In this document: positions 37,896-51,800 of the stretch, piece after piece | Position numbering within the stretch: the stretch's first letter is position 1 | Layout of the letters: each line of letters starts with the position of its first letter | Source: Monarcha castaneiventris obscurior | Taxonomy: Eukaryota; Chordata; Aves; Passeriformes; Monarchidae | Length of the DNA stretch: 64,000 nucleotides | Assembly: GCA_026261815.1 (NCBI GenBank) | Contig: JAMPIT010000512.1 | Span: 62,001 to 126,000 of the forward strand | Direction of reading: 5' to 3' | The notes under the pieces: generated by a model | Databases searched by the model: none | Told to the model about the DNA's origin: nothing | Seen by the model: only the letters and a program-made list of their open reading frames with translations | Program-made: the position numbers and the translations under genes

Positions 37896-40800
37896 AGAAT
37901 GAAAATCAAATTTCAGATCTTCGCAGGCTCTGCAGAGTAAAAAAATAGTACCTTGGAGAGAATACATACAGGTGAACCCATTCAACCACCTGTCTATAGG
38001 GTAATCCTCCTTTATTACAGGCAAGTATTACCAGTTTAGGAAGACTGCAAGTACTGCATTTTGTGTAGTTCATCCCCATGAAATACTTGTACAAATCATT
38101 TAGACATACTGAAGCAGACTCAGTTCTCCTATGTTCCCAGCATTGACAAGTGCTCACATATTTCTCATCTGACTTTCATTGTGGCTCTTATTTCCTTTTT
38201 TTCACTCATTTTCTTATCCAGCTTAGCCATGCTGGCAGCTTTGACAGTCTGAGTGCTCCCAGTCCAAAGCTAACAAGTGGAGCTTATCAGAAGTTACCCT
38301 TATTTTTTGTGCCTCTGATCACAGAACTTGAACTTTGGTCCCTTTATCTTTTATCAAAACAAACTTTCAAATCCTTTGAAGTACAGCAGCCTCAAGAGTG
38401 CTGGTATCAGCCTTTCTCAATCGCACATGGCTACAACTATTTTCTCACTGCTCCTTTGTGCATGGTGTGGGAAAGCACTGCTTGAATGAGACAAATAGAA
38501 AAATGTTACAATACCCCTTTAGAGCAAAACCATAAAAAAGGAATAGTCTGCTGAGACTCATGCACTTGAAAGGATGTCCTTGAATGATTTAAGAATGGTC
38601 TGACATTATGGATACAGCACAATTCAAAGATGAATTGAAGTTAGGTATTTAATGCAAACTATATCAGAACTGTGAATAGACTTTTTGGCTGAAATCTTGT
38701 CTCATTTGGAGTGTTCTTGCTGTTTAAAATTGCATATAAGGCATAACATTTTCTTCTATTTAGTATTTCATCTTTCAGAATGTGTTGTCAGGCAGTATCT
38801 GTACTTCCAAGGTGAGGGTGAACTGCTGAGGATTGCTGACTATTTTCACAGTGTCCAGCCTCCTAAAGAACTGGCCAGTGCACTCCTGGAAATGTTCTTT
38901 ATTTTGATGAAGGGAAAAATTATAATCATGCATGCAGAAGATGAAGTTGAACCAATCATTTCTGTTAATATGTAGTGCACAAAAAACAATCAAAGCATAT
39001 TATGGGCATCTAAAATAGGGAATATCACTCAAGAAGCCATAGATGACACAGACTGATAAAGGTACTGAGGAGAAAAAAAATAGAATAACACTGATTGGCA
39101 ATCTGTGACATGCCAAGTGAACAGCAGGAGTGTGGGAAACAGTGCGTGCTTTTTAGAGAAAATTTACTATGCAGAGGTAGACCTTCCAGCTGAGCAGGAA
39201 TGGAAGCATGAATGTGAGAGATTGATGCAGAGAGCATTACTGAGGGTTACTATCAAGCCTGAAAAATAATGGTGAAAAGAAAGTAAGGAAAAGAACATTT
39301 ATACACAATCTCAGAGGCCTTAGGACAATAAAATCATTGTTTAAAGTGTATTACCAGATATTTTCCTAGTTTGGCACCATATTTATCTGTTAAATCAGTA
39401 TTTTTGTGGACTAAGTAGCATTTTAGGGGAAATAATACTAACAGACATGAAGGTAAATTGTAAATTGTTTTGTGGAGGAAGTCTGCAAATACTGTTCATA
39501 ACATGACTCATAACAGGATGAAATGTAATGAATTATTTAGTGCAATCATTAAAGAGAGATAAATGAGTTTTAATCAGGATTAAAACATATTCTCCTACTC
39601 CTGTTCTTAATAAAATACCTTAGCTTTTCATTTATTGCTCATTTTTAAAATTCTTGCTTTGTTAGTTGATATGCAGCTTTTCATGGACACTAAATTAAAG
39701 TCACAAATATTTATAGTCTTTATCTGATCACACAGTTGGGATTAAATTTAATGGGTCAACATGCATAAACCATTAACATATGTGTCTACACAGATAAATT
39801 AAAGAAAAATTTCACTACAGATATATAAGAGTATGCTGAAGATTTTCAGAACACATTAAGGAATGAAAAGAAAAATGGAACTTTTTGTTCTCCTTTGTGC
39901 TATACTGAGATAAACATGCCTCTGCTTGACTTTATTAAACACTTATTAATCCTAATTCACCAGGGTGTCATGAAGACATTTCAATACAAGGCACTATGTC
40001 AATCCAATTTTGTTACTATAAAAATTCAAAGCACATCCTAGAAGGATGGATGAAGAACTTTTGTCTGTTCCAATGGTAGAACTGCAAGCACTGGCAACAA
40101 GAAGGATCACTATATAATATTTCACTAGTGAGAAGCATGCACAGGTTTTCAGGCGTAACAAATATGCTCACTCCAAAGTATTGTCCCTTGATTCCTCTCA
40201 CAGAATGCCATGAGTCCAGGTCTTGTCTGATTTTAAGAGACATCATGGAATGATTTAGTGTCTCCCCTCTTCTCAGGAAAAATTTCTTTCCTAGGTACTC
40301 TTAGATGCAATGGTAGTGGAATTTAACTTGTTGACTACACTAGCAGAAATTTTAATGCCTCCAGTAAAATCTTGAAACCCTATCTTATCAATTACAGCTA
40401 TTTAGTGTTATCTGGTTTTGTTTGGTTGGTTTTTTTGTTTCCTGACAATGTATTTAAATATTGATAGCTTCTGTTTTAGTGAGGGCAATGTACAAGTTAT
40501 AGGTAAAGAATTTCAGAAGCCTACTAATAGTTTTTTATTTTAACAAAATATGAATGTGAAACATCTATGAGTTTATATCTTAAAATGAGTAGCTATTCAA
40601 CCATAGACAGTGACATTTGGTGATCTACCTAACCAGCTACAGAATCAAACAATTCATATAGCAAAGTAAAGTAATGAGACAGCAGCAATCACACTTTTTT
40701 GCATTTGTGAGACAAACACGTCCATTTACTGTCAATACTTCAAAGCTGGAAAAAGCTGAGACATGACATTTCTTAGAAGAGATTTCCAGTCTAAACTTTA

Positions 40801-40954
40801 ATACAGCCAAGTTCAACCTATGGAATATATAAGGGAAAATCCTATAACAAAGAGGTAATTCCATGTTCTCTATAACCTTATTCATTGAAGGCATTGATGT
40901 AGTAACTTCCGCAATAAATTTGACCATTCCCACAAGAAATTTAACCACTGCTCA
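37896..40954. other. AT-rich intergenic DNA
   Basis: Nothing recognised. The open frames at 38150-38485 and 40637-40948 are just over 100 codons with no domains or coding-like composition. Confidence 0.5.
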
Positions 40955-41930
40955 GTGACCAGATGGAGATCAATGATGAGTTGTGTCCCTCAGAGGTCCA
41001 TATTAGGATCAGTACTGTTTAGTGCCTTCATCAATGACGTAGACAATGGGACTGAGTGCACCCTCAACAAGCTTGCTGATGATACCATGCTTAGAAGAGC
41101 TCTTGACATGCTGGAGGGACAGGATGTCATCTAGAGGGACTTGGACAAGCTGTAGAAGTGGGCCCACATAAAACTCATGAGGTTCAACAAGGCCAAGTTC
41201 AAGGCGCTGCACCTGGTATCAGTCCAGGCTGGGGGATGAACAGATGGAGAGCAGCCCTGCCGAGAACAACTTGGGGGTGCTGGTGGATGAAAAGCTGGAC
41301 ACGACCCAGCAATGGACACTTGCAGGCAAAAGGCTAACTGTTTCCTGGGCTGCATCGAAAGCAGAGTGGCCAGCAGGTTGAGAGAAGTGATTCTACCCCT
41401 CTACATCACCTGGAATACTGACACCCCCACCTGGAATACTGCATTTAGTTCTGGAGTCATGAGTACAGGAAAGATATGGGCCTTTTGGGGTAGGTCCAGA
41501 GGAGAGCCAAAAAAATGACCATAGCGCTGGAACACCTCTCCAGTGTGAAAGTGCTGAGAGTTGGGGTTGTTCAGCCTGGAGAAGAAAAGTGTCCAGGAAG
41601 ACCTCATTGAAGGTTTTCAGTACTTAAAGGGGTCTTATAAACAAGGTGGAGGCAGACCTTTTAATAGGTCTTGTAGTGATAGGATAGCAGGTAACAGTTT
41701 TAAAATAAAAAAGGGTGGATTTAGACTCCGTATTTTTTATGAAAAGAGTGCTAAAACACTGGAATAGGTTTCCCAAGGAGGTCCCACCCCTGTAAACATT
41801 CAGCGTCAGGTTGGACAGGTCCCTGAGCAACTGGATCTAGATTATGCTGTCCCTGGTCATGGCAGGGGAATTGGAAGAGATGACCTTTAAAGGTCCCTTT
41901 CAACCTGAATCATTCTATAATTCTGTTATT
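40955..41930 (+). mobile_element. CR1 LINE, 5'-truncated, long copy
   Basis: This is the longest CR1 piece in the window, about 975 bp. It starts in the reverse transcriptase at 'gtgtccctcagaggtccata' and passes through 'ttcatcaatgacgtagacaa', 'ttgctgatgataccat' and 'gacacgacccagcaatgg'. It ends 'cctgaatcattctataattc', the CR1 3' terminus. Stops and frameshifts inactivate it. A small internal repeat, 'cacctggaatactg', occurs twice near 41407-41443. Confidence 0.92.
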
Positions 41931-44771
41931 CAGTTTCAAAAGGACTAGGCTGCTATAACTAGTTCTAAGGCAAACAGCAGCTGGGGACAACCAATAATTC
42001 CAGGAGAATATAAATCTCCAGGTATGAAATCAATTCAAGAGAAACATTAAACTCTCTGCTTGCCCAGTCTAGGACAATAAAGTCATGTTAACACCGTAAC
42101 TTCTGCAGTATTCGAGGGGTGACGTTAATTAGACTCAAAAAAGGAATCTATGATTTGCTCACTGAGCACAGTCTTTCCTGTACATTTTCAGGGTAATTTT
42201 CCCTGTGGCATTCTTTGCAACTCCTTCTATTCTAGTTCTTGCCTTTATTCTCTTTGTCCTCATCTGTAAGGTCACTGAAGTAGCAGAGTATTTTGTACAT
42301 CCCCAGCTCTATTCAATAAATAATAAAAGTCAGAAAATGGACTTTCTTTTATATCCATTTGCTGAAGTCCATAAATATTAAGCTTTATTACAGGAAGTTG
42401 TAGAGGTTTTTAAGATTAGAGAGAGAGAAAAAAGGGTATCTGCAGCGTGTCACAGAAACTCACGTAATCAGAACTAAATACTGAATGAAATGAGTGAAAT
42501 CTGTACGCTGCCTATTGTCATTGCCTATAATACAATATAATATACTCTTCAATTGTCTTATTGCTTTCAGAAAGGAAGAGGAATGGCTTAAATATTTGAT
42601 AATGTAATGCAGAAATTTCTAATGCTAGATGACTAGTGTGGACATCACAAAATGACATAAGATAGCACCACAGTTGCCTTGAGATATCATACAAACACAG
42701 TAGTGGGGTTTTTCTTTTCCCATTTATTCCTTGTTTTTAGTGTAATGACAGTCTCAAAAGTCTGAAAAAAAAATCAGTGTTATCTTTCAGCAAGTGCTGC
42801 CATTTACTAAAGATAAATCCATGTGGACTATATTCAGTTGTCTACCCCCATATGCTTATATCCCAGAAAACTCCCAGCCAGAACTGCTTTGTATGTCTGC
42901 TGGCTTTGTGACCAGAGGTCAAGTCTGAAAGCTGAACCTGAAAGATTTCAAAGAAATCTGCTCCAGGGAACTTAACACCTTAGTATTTTGGTCTCATTCA
43001 TGAATTAGCATTTAAATGTGGGTCAATAGTTCATGTCTGAGTCAAGCATGTGCACCATGGAGAACGGGTTCACTGCCACCAGTCACACTGTTTTGCTTGC
43101 ATCCTTCATTGTCCATTTTAAGTAGAAATGAATACTACAAATCTTGCTGCCTTGAGTATCACAGATTCTTACAAAAAATAGTGTTAGAATCTTTATATCT
43201 GTTAACAGTTTATGATTACCTAATCTCTGAGAAACTTCTGAATAGATTAATCCTGCACAAGTTTAAGTGGTATATCTGCGCTAAAAGAATAATAACCTTT
43301 CATGGGCAGCGATTATCGTAGAGATACCACCTTGAGTCCTGGGTAAAATCAGATAAAGGATGGCTATGAAAACAGAGAACAGGCATTAAATGCATGTTGA
43401 ACACACTTATGTAGCTATTTTCAAATGCAATGCAGATTTGAAAACCAGTGAAGACATAGCAAGGTGCAGAGTATGTCAAAGCATGAGTCTCCATTTTGCC
43501 AAAAGAAGTCCCCACTTTATACATGTCTCGGCAAAGTGAAGTACAGATTTTAAGGAACAGTTAAAACTTATCCTAAAATAAAGTGGGTAAAAGTTAATTT
43601 TTAATTCGGTGCCTATCTGTAAATAATGTTGTTTCAAGACTTATACATGTCCATTTTCCCAACATGCACCATGAACACTTTGTAAATGTAAATTAATAAA
43701 CTTGATATCTTCCCGTATGACCAGTTTGAAATTTCCTACTTGGACCAAGCAGAAACTCCACAGCAAAGTTTAGCAAAGTTCACTACAGCAAAGTGAGGGT
43801 TTAAGATTTATACTGACACTTCAAGGACATTAAAAGGAAGTGGAGATACAGTAATGAAGATGCTTAAGGCAGCAGAGGAGAGTACTGCAAAGCCAAGAAT
43901 CGGGTTGATATATCCTGCACCTAAACAATTGTTTCATCCACTGTTTCACCCAAAGAATAGGGTTTAAGAATCCTCAGAATTTTAAACTGCACTTCTATTA
44001 TTTCTAAAATTAAAATATTTAGTGAAAAATATTCAATTGGAGAGCACAATAAGCAGTAACGATTTCTGGTATTTAACAGAGTTTCAAATACCTTTTGTTC
44101 TAATAAATTTGTTCAAAACAAACAGGAGATAGAAGCCATTTAGTGCAGTTCCCTTCTCACAGAATCACCACGCCTGCAAATTTATTCTATACTTAATTAA
44201 ATTATTGCACACTACAGTTAAAATGAAAAGTAATTGCCATTTGATTAATATTAAATTAATGGCCTGAGGGAATTCACCTTTGTTTAGACTATGGTATTAT
44301 TAAAAGAAAAATATTTTTTTTAAATTCTTGATTTACTGAGCATAGAAAATGTGAAAATATCTCATGTAATTAGATGATCAAAGACAGACCAGTATTCAAT
44401 CAAACTGCAAAGCAAGTCAAGTGGGATATGCAGTGATATCAGTCCAGTGACATAAACTCACTGTTGCTAGGAGCTTTGATATCAGCCAGAAATACACTGA
44501 GAAGATTAATTAGAGAAAAATCATTACTGAAGACATAATATCACTGATCCTTATTACCCATCATCTAAAAAAGGGCTCATACAATTTGACAAATTTTGTT
44601 ATTAGTGTGGAAACAGATTAATGTTTGCATAATGATGGTATTGAGTCGGGAAAACAAGGGTTAAATTAATTACTAAAGGGGCTGCTCACTAAAACAATGC
44701 ATATAGTTTACCTAACATTTATTATATTTGTCAAGTAGGGAAAGGGAGGATATAAGACTATTGATAAAGAG
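41931..44771. other. AT-rich intergenic DNA
   Basis: No gene or recognisable repeat found. The 101-codon frame at 43016-43321 has no recognisable features. Confidence 0.5.
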
Positions 44772-44778
44772 AGCCAGC

Positions 44779-45210
44779 TGTGACCAAAAGATCCCGCCTT
44801 GGACCCAGGAACCAGTTCAAACCAGCCTTGGGGTTTGAACTTGGGCCAGGGACTCATAGAGCACGTGCAAGGAAGCAAGGTGAAAAGTTCAAAGCGAGGA
44901 ATTTACTTCTTCTGATGAAAACTCTTTACTTCATCTCAGAGACTCCTGCATGGGGCACTGCGCAAGCGTAAGCCATATGGAAATGACTTTGGGCTCATTA
45001 TAATAGGAAGTGGGGCTAGATGGGGCTAAGAAATGAATATGTATAGGCGCATTGGGAAACTTATTGAATATGCAGTTTGTAACGATATATACCAAGCCAA
45101 ATGGCATTTGGGGGCGTGCATGCATTTGGTGGAGCAATCCACATGCACCCCAGCGCTGGAATAAACACACCTACTTTACTACTTATTTCAGTAGTGGAGT
45201 CTTTTCCGCA
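44779..45210 (+). mobile_element. Probable ERV LTR, sense
   Basis: The GC-richer block has an LTR-like order: a candidate TG start near 44779, a possible TATA at 'gtataggcgc' (about 45040), then 'cagcgctggaataaacac' with AATAAA at 45160-45165, and a possible CA end near 45210. The layout resembles betaretrovirus-like avian LTRs. No target duplication was found, so the ends are estimates. Confidence 0.55.
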
Positions 45211-46009
45211 TATCAGTATATTTCACCAGTTGCTGTCAGCATCCTTAAAAAAACTAGTTACAACCTGGAAATATAGTAAATTATGGAAATCACTATCTAA
45301 ATTAAGCAAATTTGCACAGACAAAATATTCAGGTTTTCCACCCTAGTTTCTTTTCAGTGTGAATGCTGCATAAATATTTATCTCATTTGGGTGTGCTTCT
45401 TGTTTGTTTAATTTGCCTATGTTGACACACAGTTATTTTATAATAATTCTATCTCTGATATCGCTTTTGCTGTCTTGCAGCAATATTTTATAACTGTTCA
45501 AAGGAACAAAGACAATAAAATTTACTTCCTGTTTCTTCAGAAAACTAGACCCCTACTGACAGAGAAGAGCGTGTAGAAAGTTACTACTAAGAGTTAATGG
45601 GTTTGTAGCACACTCAGCCTGCTTTAGTATAATAAGCTAAATTGTGAGTGATAATTGTGCACCCACGTAATCTGTATGAAAGCTTGTCACAGCAATGCTC
45701 TCTGTACTGGAAAAAAAAAAAAGGCACTAAAGGTATGATTTCCAATAGGGACCAGGAATAATTAGATCACCAGTGCCACCACAATTTTTCCAAAGCATGC
45801 AGCAAGACATAGTAAGAACAGTATACAGGTTTTACTTGAGAGGTTTTTTTTCCATATATATACTGCATTCTCCTTTTTAAACAAAAGAGCCATAACTACC
45901 TCTCAGAAACTGTATTCTGGGCTATTATTGAAAACGTTGTCAGTACATATCCAAGCTCTTCTGCACTCTCTCCAAGAAATACTATATTGTACTATATAAT
46001 CCTAGAAAA
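45211..46009. other. AT-rich intergenic DNA
   Basis: Nothing recognised apart from an A-tract near 45710-45722. Confidence 0.5.
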
Positions 46010-46345
46010 AGAAATTATAAGTCTTCTAGTTAATTCCCTGGATGTCTTGTAGTCCAAACTCCTAGTCAAAACAGGGCTAACTGAAAAATTAGATTAGATT
46101 GTTAAAGATCTTGTTCAGCTGAATTTTGAAAAGCCCCAAGGATGGAAAGTCTGAAAATGCTGTGAGCAACCTGCTCCATGGTTTAACAACTCTGGTCATG
46201 AAATTCTTCCTACATTCAGTAGGAATTTCCAACAGCTTGTGTTTATTACCTCTGGTAATTTCCTGGTGAACCCCTAAGATGAACCAGGCACCACCTTCTC
46301 CAAGCACCCTCCTCCTTGAGTCATGGAAGTCTGCAATTAGATCTA
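46010..46345 (-). mobile_element. CR1 3' fragment, antisense
   Basis: In antisense it follows the CR1 3' part: 'caaaacagggctaact', 'ttgttcagctgaattttgaa' and 'aagccccaaggatggaaag', then 'gcaacctgctccatggttt' and 'ttcttcctacattcagtagg'. The terminal hexamer repeats are not preserved at the left edge. The open frame at 46089-46307 is a remnant. Confidence 0.75.
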
Positions 46346-46497
46346 TCAGGAAGAATCAAGTGGAAGCAGAATGCAAGGACAACGCAAGGGGAGGCACAGA
46401 CAGTTGTGTCACAGGCAGTGCCCAGTCTCACAGGTCTCCAGCAGGGCAAGCAGAGCAGATCTGGTGATGGTAACCAGGTTCAACAAGAACACAGGTA

Positions 46498-46690
46498 GCC
46501 AAACAAGTCCATCTTGAAAAAGCAGGCCTGAAGCCAACCCAGGAAGTTAAGTTCACAAGTCAAGGTCAGGAAAGATCTGGAAATAATTAGCCAGGATTAG
46601 AAACCATACAGAAATTGCCAGACAAGTCCATCGTGATGAAACAAGTCTGAGGTCAAACGTGGAAGTCAAATCTGTGGGTTACAGTTAGTG
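46498..46690. repeat. Degenerate tandem duplication, period about 121 bp
   Basis: The segment beginning 'caaacaagtccatcttga' (about 46499) recurs about 121 bp later as 'cagacaagtccatcgtga' (about 46619). Each copy is followed by a related 'gaagtta/gaagtcaa' stretch. It could be part of a larger old repeat. The wider region 46346-46860 contains no gene. Confidence 0.45.
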
Positions 46691-48090
46691 ACTGAATGAA
46701 GGATCTGTAAGGCTGATGCAACACGGCTTGGGCCAGAACCATACACAAAACCTCAGGTTAAAAACAACTTTCACATGAAAAAAGGGAGAAGCCTCTGATG
46801 AGGCTTCTAATAGGTATTTGAGGCTTAGAGATATCTGAGGCAGCTAGTTCTTTGTTGCTTCTTCCAGACTTTCCTTGAGCTTCAGGGCATCTGAAACTTC
46901 TCAAATAGCCCTGATTATCAGAGAGCTGGCTTTTGAGTGTAGGCAGCCAAATGCTGACCCTTCACTACTGTCAGTGAAAACTGATTTCCTGGGCTTTCTA
47001 CTGAAAAAGTCTATACAGCATTTCACACCACTACATGAATTTACCATCTCAGAATTCCATTGTCTAGTGCATTTCTACACTTTTTGTTCATTACACAATG
47101 AAATCATTTTGAGGGAATGTTTCTGGAGTTTTTTTTTCCCTATACGGATGGGATGTGAACACAATTTAAAAAGGGGCTGATCTTACCCAAAGCATAGATT
47201 ACTTTGAGTTATTCTTCTAGTCATATGTACAGATATATCTGTTGCCTCCAAGTGCACTCATGAATTGGTGATTTCATGTGTGTTTCCTTCTTTCTTCCTA
47301 GAAGACCAGTATTGAGTGTGAGCCTACCTGTTCTTCTCCTGGGATAACTACTGAGTTTAGTATTATACTTGATATAGAAATATTTATGAGAACACATTGA
47401 AGTATACGCACTCTCCACATGGTGAAACAACATCATTAAGAAAGCAGATGATGACTATCTGAATGTAAATTCTGTTTTTCATCCTTTACCCCTCTCCACA
47501 CAGCTGAAGGTTCCCATGTAACATCTGCCCATCTAGTACCACTCATGCGCTTATTTTGCTTCACAGGATTAGTAAGATTTTATGTGGCTAAGCTAAATGT
47601 TAGACCAGTAGGAATGTTTATCCTATTAGTCAGAACTGGCATCTCCCAGAGATTTATATTTTTCATGTGAGCTCGATGTATTGCAAAACATTCTGAAGAG
47701 GACAAAAGTGGTATCCAACTTACACACAATTTTGCCCTTGCAAAAGATGGCCAAAGTCTAAATGTCACTGTTTCCTCAAAAAAGGTAGGCATACTCTTTG
47801 CAGTTAAAGAACTCCAGGCAGGGAGTTCATCTGAATGCTTTGACTTGGTCATGTTGGTTGCTTAAAACAAATAAACAATTAGTATCCACTTGTAAGAACT
47901 TCCATTTTTAAGAGTTTTTCTATAAAGAACAAAAAAATTGTCCATTAATGCTTCCCTAAAATAAACAAATTCTGGAGGAAACTCTTTTCTGGCCTTTTCA
48001 AAGCTGCTGCAATATTGGAAATCATGGCAACAGCAATATAATATGTTATTAAAAAAAAAAAATTATTCTGTTTTGAGGGATGTTGTTGCC
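46691..48090. other. AT-rich intergenic DNA
   Basis: No gene recognised. The frames at 46875-47180 and 47580-47852 have no recognisable domain. An A-tract of about 13 lies near 48050. Confidence 0.5.
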
Positions 48091-48351
48091 TATTACAGTA
48101 TTCTCCAACCTAAATCCAGAAGAAATTGTTGCTTAAATAAAAAGGAAGATCCTTGTAATATGGGACTGGTAATGAAATATGCTCAGATGCTTTCCTTTTT
48201 CCTACTCTTAAATATCTTCTCAGTGGCCCTTGGAGCTGCGGTGACCCAGCCCACCCCAGGGCTGTGGCACTCCAATGTCCATCAAGCCCTCACCATCCAA
48301 TGGCCTAACGAGTCAGAGTCCAAGAGCGTGTCGGTGGGTAGTAACGAGGCA
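48091..48351 (+). pseudogene. ERV env leader remnant
   Basis: An acceptor-like 'cctattacag' (ending 48098) precedes an open frame from ATG 48160 to a TGA at 48352-48354, about 64 codons. The peptide has a hydrophobic signal-peptide-like core (MLSFFLLLNIFSVALG) followed by a polar segment, the layout of a retroviral envelope N-terminus. The frame stops exactly where an LTR-like sequence begins, so the rest of env is absent. Assignment to env is inference from the layout and the LTR neighbour. No gag or pol remains nearby. Confidence 0.4.
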
Positions 48352-48800
48352 TGAAACTGCAGCCCCCTTTTCTAAAAATTTCATGTTATTCCCTTCCTCA
48401 TTGGTACCCTTCCTTTGTCTCCTCCTATGAGTTGTTGCCATTGGTAGTTGTTGTTGTCATTCCACTTGTTAAGTTGTATTTTATTGGTTCCTTGTTGATG
48501 CTCCACCCAATACTCCCTTCATATAAGGTAGCCTGCAGATGCTGGCCCTTTGGCTTTTCTGTCCTCCCTTACCTGTTTGTTGAATAAACACGTTGGACGC
48601 CATACGGGAGCTCTCTCTCTCTCCTTCTCATTTCTTCTTCACCCCCGGGTGCTTGGCTGCCGTGCCATCGGGCAGCCTCCAGGGACTATCCTAACGGGGA
48701 GTGCAGCGCAGCCAGACTAGCGGCTGCTGAGAGCTGGCTGGAAAACTTCTCAGGAGGGTCACTGTGGCTCCCTCACCCAATGAGCAATCCTGAGGGTAAG
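48352..48800 (+). mobile_element. ERV LTR, sense, right end uncertain
   Basis: It begins 'tgaaactgcagccccc' and contains a TATA box (ATATAAGG at 48521-48528). AATAAA follows at 48583-48588, with a CT-rich stretch after it and then a GC-rich U5-like part. Near the right edge 'cctgagggtaagcc' (about 48790) looks like a 5' leader splice donor, so some leader sequence may follow the LTR. The end could be placed anywhere from about 48700 to 48815. There is no polypurine tract just upstream, so the join with the env remnant looks like a rearrangement. Confidence 0.6.
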
Positions 48801-48815
48801 CCAAGCGAACACCTT

Positions 48816-51800
48816 GGCTGTTATTTTAAATGCATACTTTCACAAACAGATGAGCATTTGTGTTAAGATATGTATTAAGAAATAGCATTAATTATTTTTT
48901 GGTCTATTTTATAAGTGTATATATAGTCATTGAAATGGACTAAACCAACACAACCTAAATTAGATATCAGGATGTATTCGTAGAATTTCCTGTGGATGGA
49001 AAATGAGACAAAAGTTTGGCATCATCTGTTTTTCTTCTCTAGCAGCAGATTTTTCTGCTCATGTTTGATGATGACCATAGGAGTGACCAGATGTCTCAAT
49101 GCTAAATGGAGCATATACACATATAGGTGCTATTAAACTTACATAACAGGAAAAAGGAAGAGATCTATGCTTAAAAGCACCAGGCAAATGAATTTTTAAG
49201 ACACTTTCTTACAAGTATTAGGTAAGTACAGTGCAGATTACAAAATTATCTACATGTGAGTGCATTTTTTCATAAACATATATGTTTCTACATCTCCTTA
49301 CAGATATATGCATTTTTGAAGATTTGTATATATGCAATAAATTTCTTAGTTAATGAGCAGCAAGCACTAATATTGACTCTCTTTTTTTTCAAGGAAGTAC
49401 TGTTTAACATTTTAATACTACATCCAAAAAACAAACTTATAGCTGGGGTATAGTGGTATTTCCATCATTATAACAGAACTTTTTTATGGTGTGAATCACC
49501 AGTTTATGAGAAATTAATTTTACACTAATCACCCACTCTACAATCTTCCTCTATGTGTTAAAAATAATTTTAGCCACTAGTGGATTAGTGTTACTTTCCG
49601 TATTATTCCTGTAATACACCCAGGCTATCAGAATTACAGTGACTCAGCTGACAGAAGTTGAAGTTTCTCCCCAGTAACTTCTACTATGTATCTGATCATG
49701 TTCCAATACATTTAATCTCAAACCTTTTCTCTGAGACATGTAAGTGCCAGTATTCCTAATCTACAGGAGGCTTTTAAGGCACACCCATATGCAGTTACAT
49801 GGTCCATGTGTAATTAAGTGTATCTAACAAATTGGTTAAAATTTAATCAAACTTCAGGATTCTAAGTAAACCCTGACTTACAAAAGGATTTCTACAATGT
49901 TCTATTTACTGTATTGTCTGGGAACACGGGAAGTTTTCATTCTCATCACGGCTAAAAGAAGTGTTTCCATAGATATATAATGGCTGATGGAGTAAGCAAA
50001 ACAAAAACTTATCCCGGATACCATTTCTACCTCTTTCTCTCAGTTCTTTACACAATGAAGTTGCTTATGGACAGGCTTCTAAGGTCCATTGATAGAGCCT
50101 TAAAATAGGAGACTCTTCATAGTTCATTTCTGAACTATGGATGTTGCATTGAGAGGAGATACTCTTATGTCCAGACTGACATGGACATCTTTAGCTATGA
50201 AAGCAGATGCTTACACACATGCACAAGCACACAAATCAATATAGAAACTTTAGTCATTCAGGAATAAACTTGACATTTTACATTTAAGCAAGGTCACCAG
50301 GGTCTTCTGAAGAAACTAAAAAGGAAGTGGAATGAAAACATATATATAATGTTTCCTTCTTTCATATTATAAAAAAAAAAAAAAACTGCTGAGTAAATAC
50401 ATTAATTAAACAGGTAAGATTCCCTTTCCCTTAATGTCTCAAAAAGTAGTCAGTAGTAAATTACATGTTTAAAATATGCATGCATGAGAGAAGAGAATAT
50501 TATTTCTATTTTGTTTTCAGATTTCAGTGAGTTCTCAGAGATTCTTTTCAGCCATACTAATAGCCCCTGTACTACATTTTACAGTAAATTTCTTCAATTA
50601 ATCTTTAATTAATTGGAAAACATACATTAGGGTTGACAAGCATGAAAAAATTCTGTGAAAAACACTCCTTAATGAAACCATGTCCTTATAAGAAGCTATG
50701 GTCAGTTTTCCACTTTTCTAGGCACTGTTATAAAAAGTCAAATACATGCAAAAATGGTTGATGTTCTTAATCTTTATACTTAAATCTTTGCTCAATTACT
50801 TTAGGACACATTGAGCCATATAATAAGTATAACGCTCAGATAATAACTAAATGTTAAATTCTAATTCTCTAACATTTCTACTCCATTGGAAATGCTCATA
50901 TAAGCAAAACAAATGTTGATTCCATCATTCAAAACTCATCTTTCTTTTCTATTGCATGGAAAATAAAAAATAGTCTTGATATTCTGTTTTAATGTATAAT
51001 TTTACATCATCAAAAAGGTTGTAAAACAAATGCAAAAAGAAAGGTCAGTATTTTAGATTAGGCTTTTCAGTCTAATATTTTCAGATATATTCTGGTAAGA
51101 AGACTAAACAGTAGGAAGCAGCAATACAATTGCCACAGAAACATTAGAGATATTGTTTGCCAAATCCATTTGCAAATGAAAGTTTTTTTTTTCCTCAAAC
51201 AACAGTGCACAAAATAGATATAATTGATTTGACTGATTAATATTTTAAAACACTGTGGAAGTTTTTCTGAAATGTGGATCCAAAAAAGAGGTAAGGAAAT
51301 TTTTAGCTTAAAGGCATTTGTTGTGCTGGAGAGAGCTAGGAGGACAAAAAACCCCCCATGTATCTAGTGGGGAGAATGAGGAACAAACTGCATTACAAAG
51401 TTGACATGATAAGCTTTATGAGAGAGGGTTGGAGACATAATCAGACAAGACGGTGGTTAATCTTAAGATGAGGACAGAAACACTAAATGCAAGGAAATTA
51501 ATCAGAGGGAATAAAAAAGTGTTTCCATATCAGAACAAATGTACTGAAGACTGCAAATTTGTTCCCATTTCTTTGTCAATTTAATTCTTTGCAAATCTTT
51601 TAAGTTTGAAAATACTGCTGTCAGATCAGTGAAGCCTTTTACAGATAGCCAAGCATGATTTTTCTTCCTTGCAAATTAACAGACAGCTTTATACTTACTG
51701 ATTATGATGCCACACGGTAAATATAATTAATAACTCAATGCAGAGAGTGGTTTCAGGTTTGAATGGCTTCTTTCTTCTCTCTGGGTTGAATCCCTGCTGA

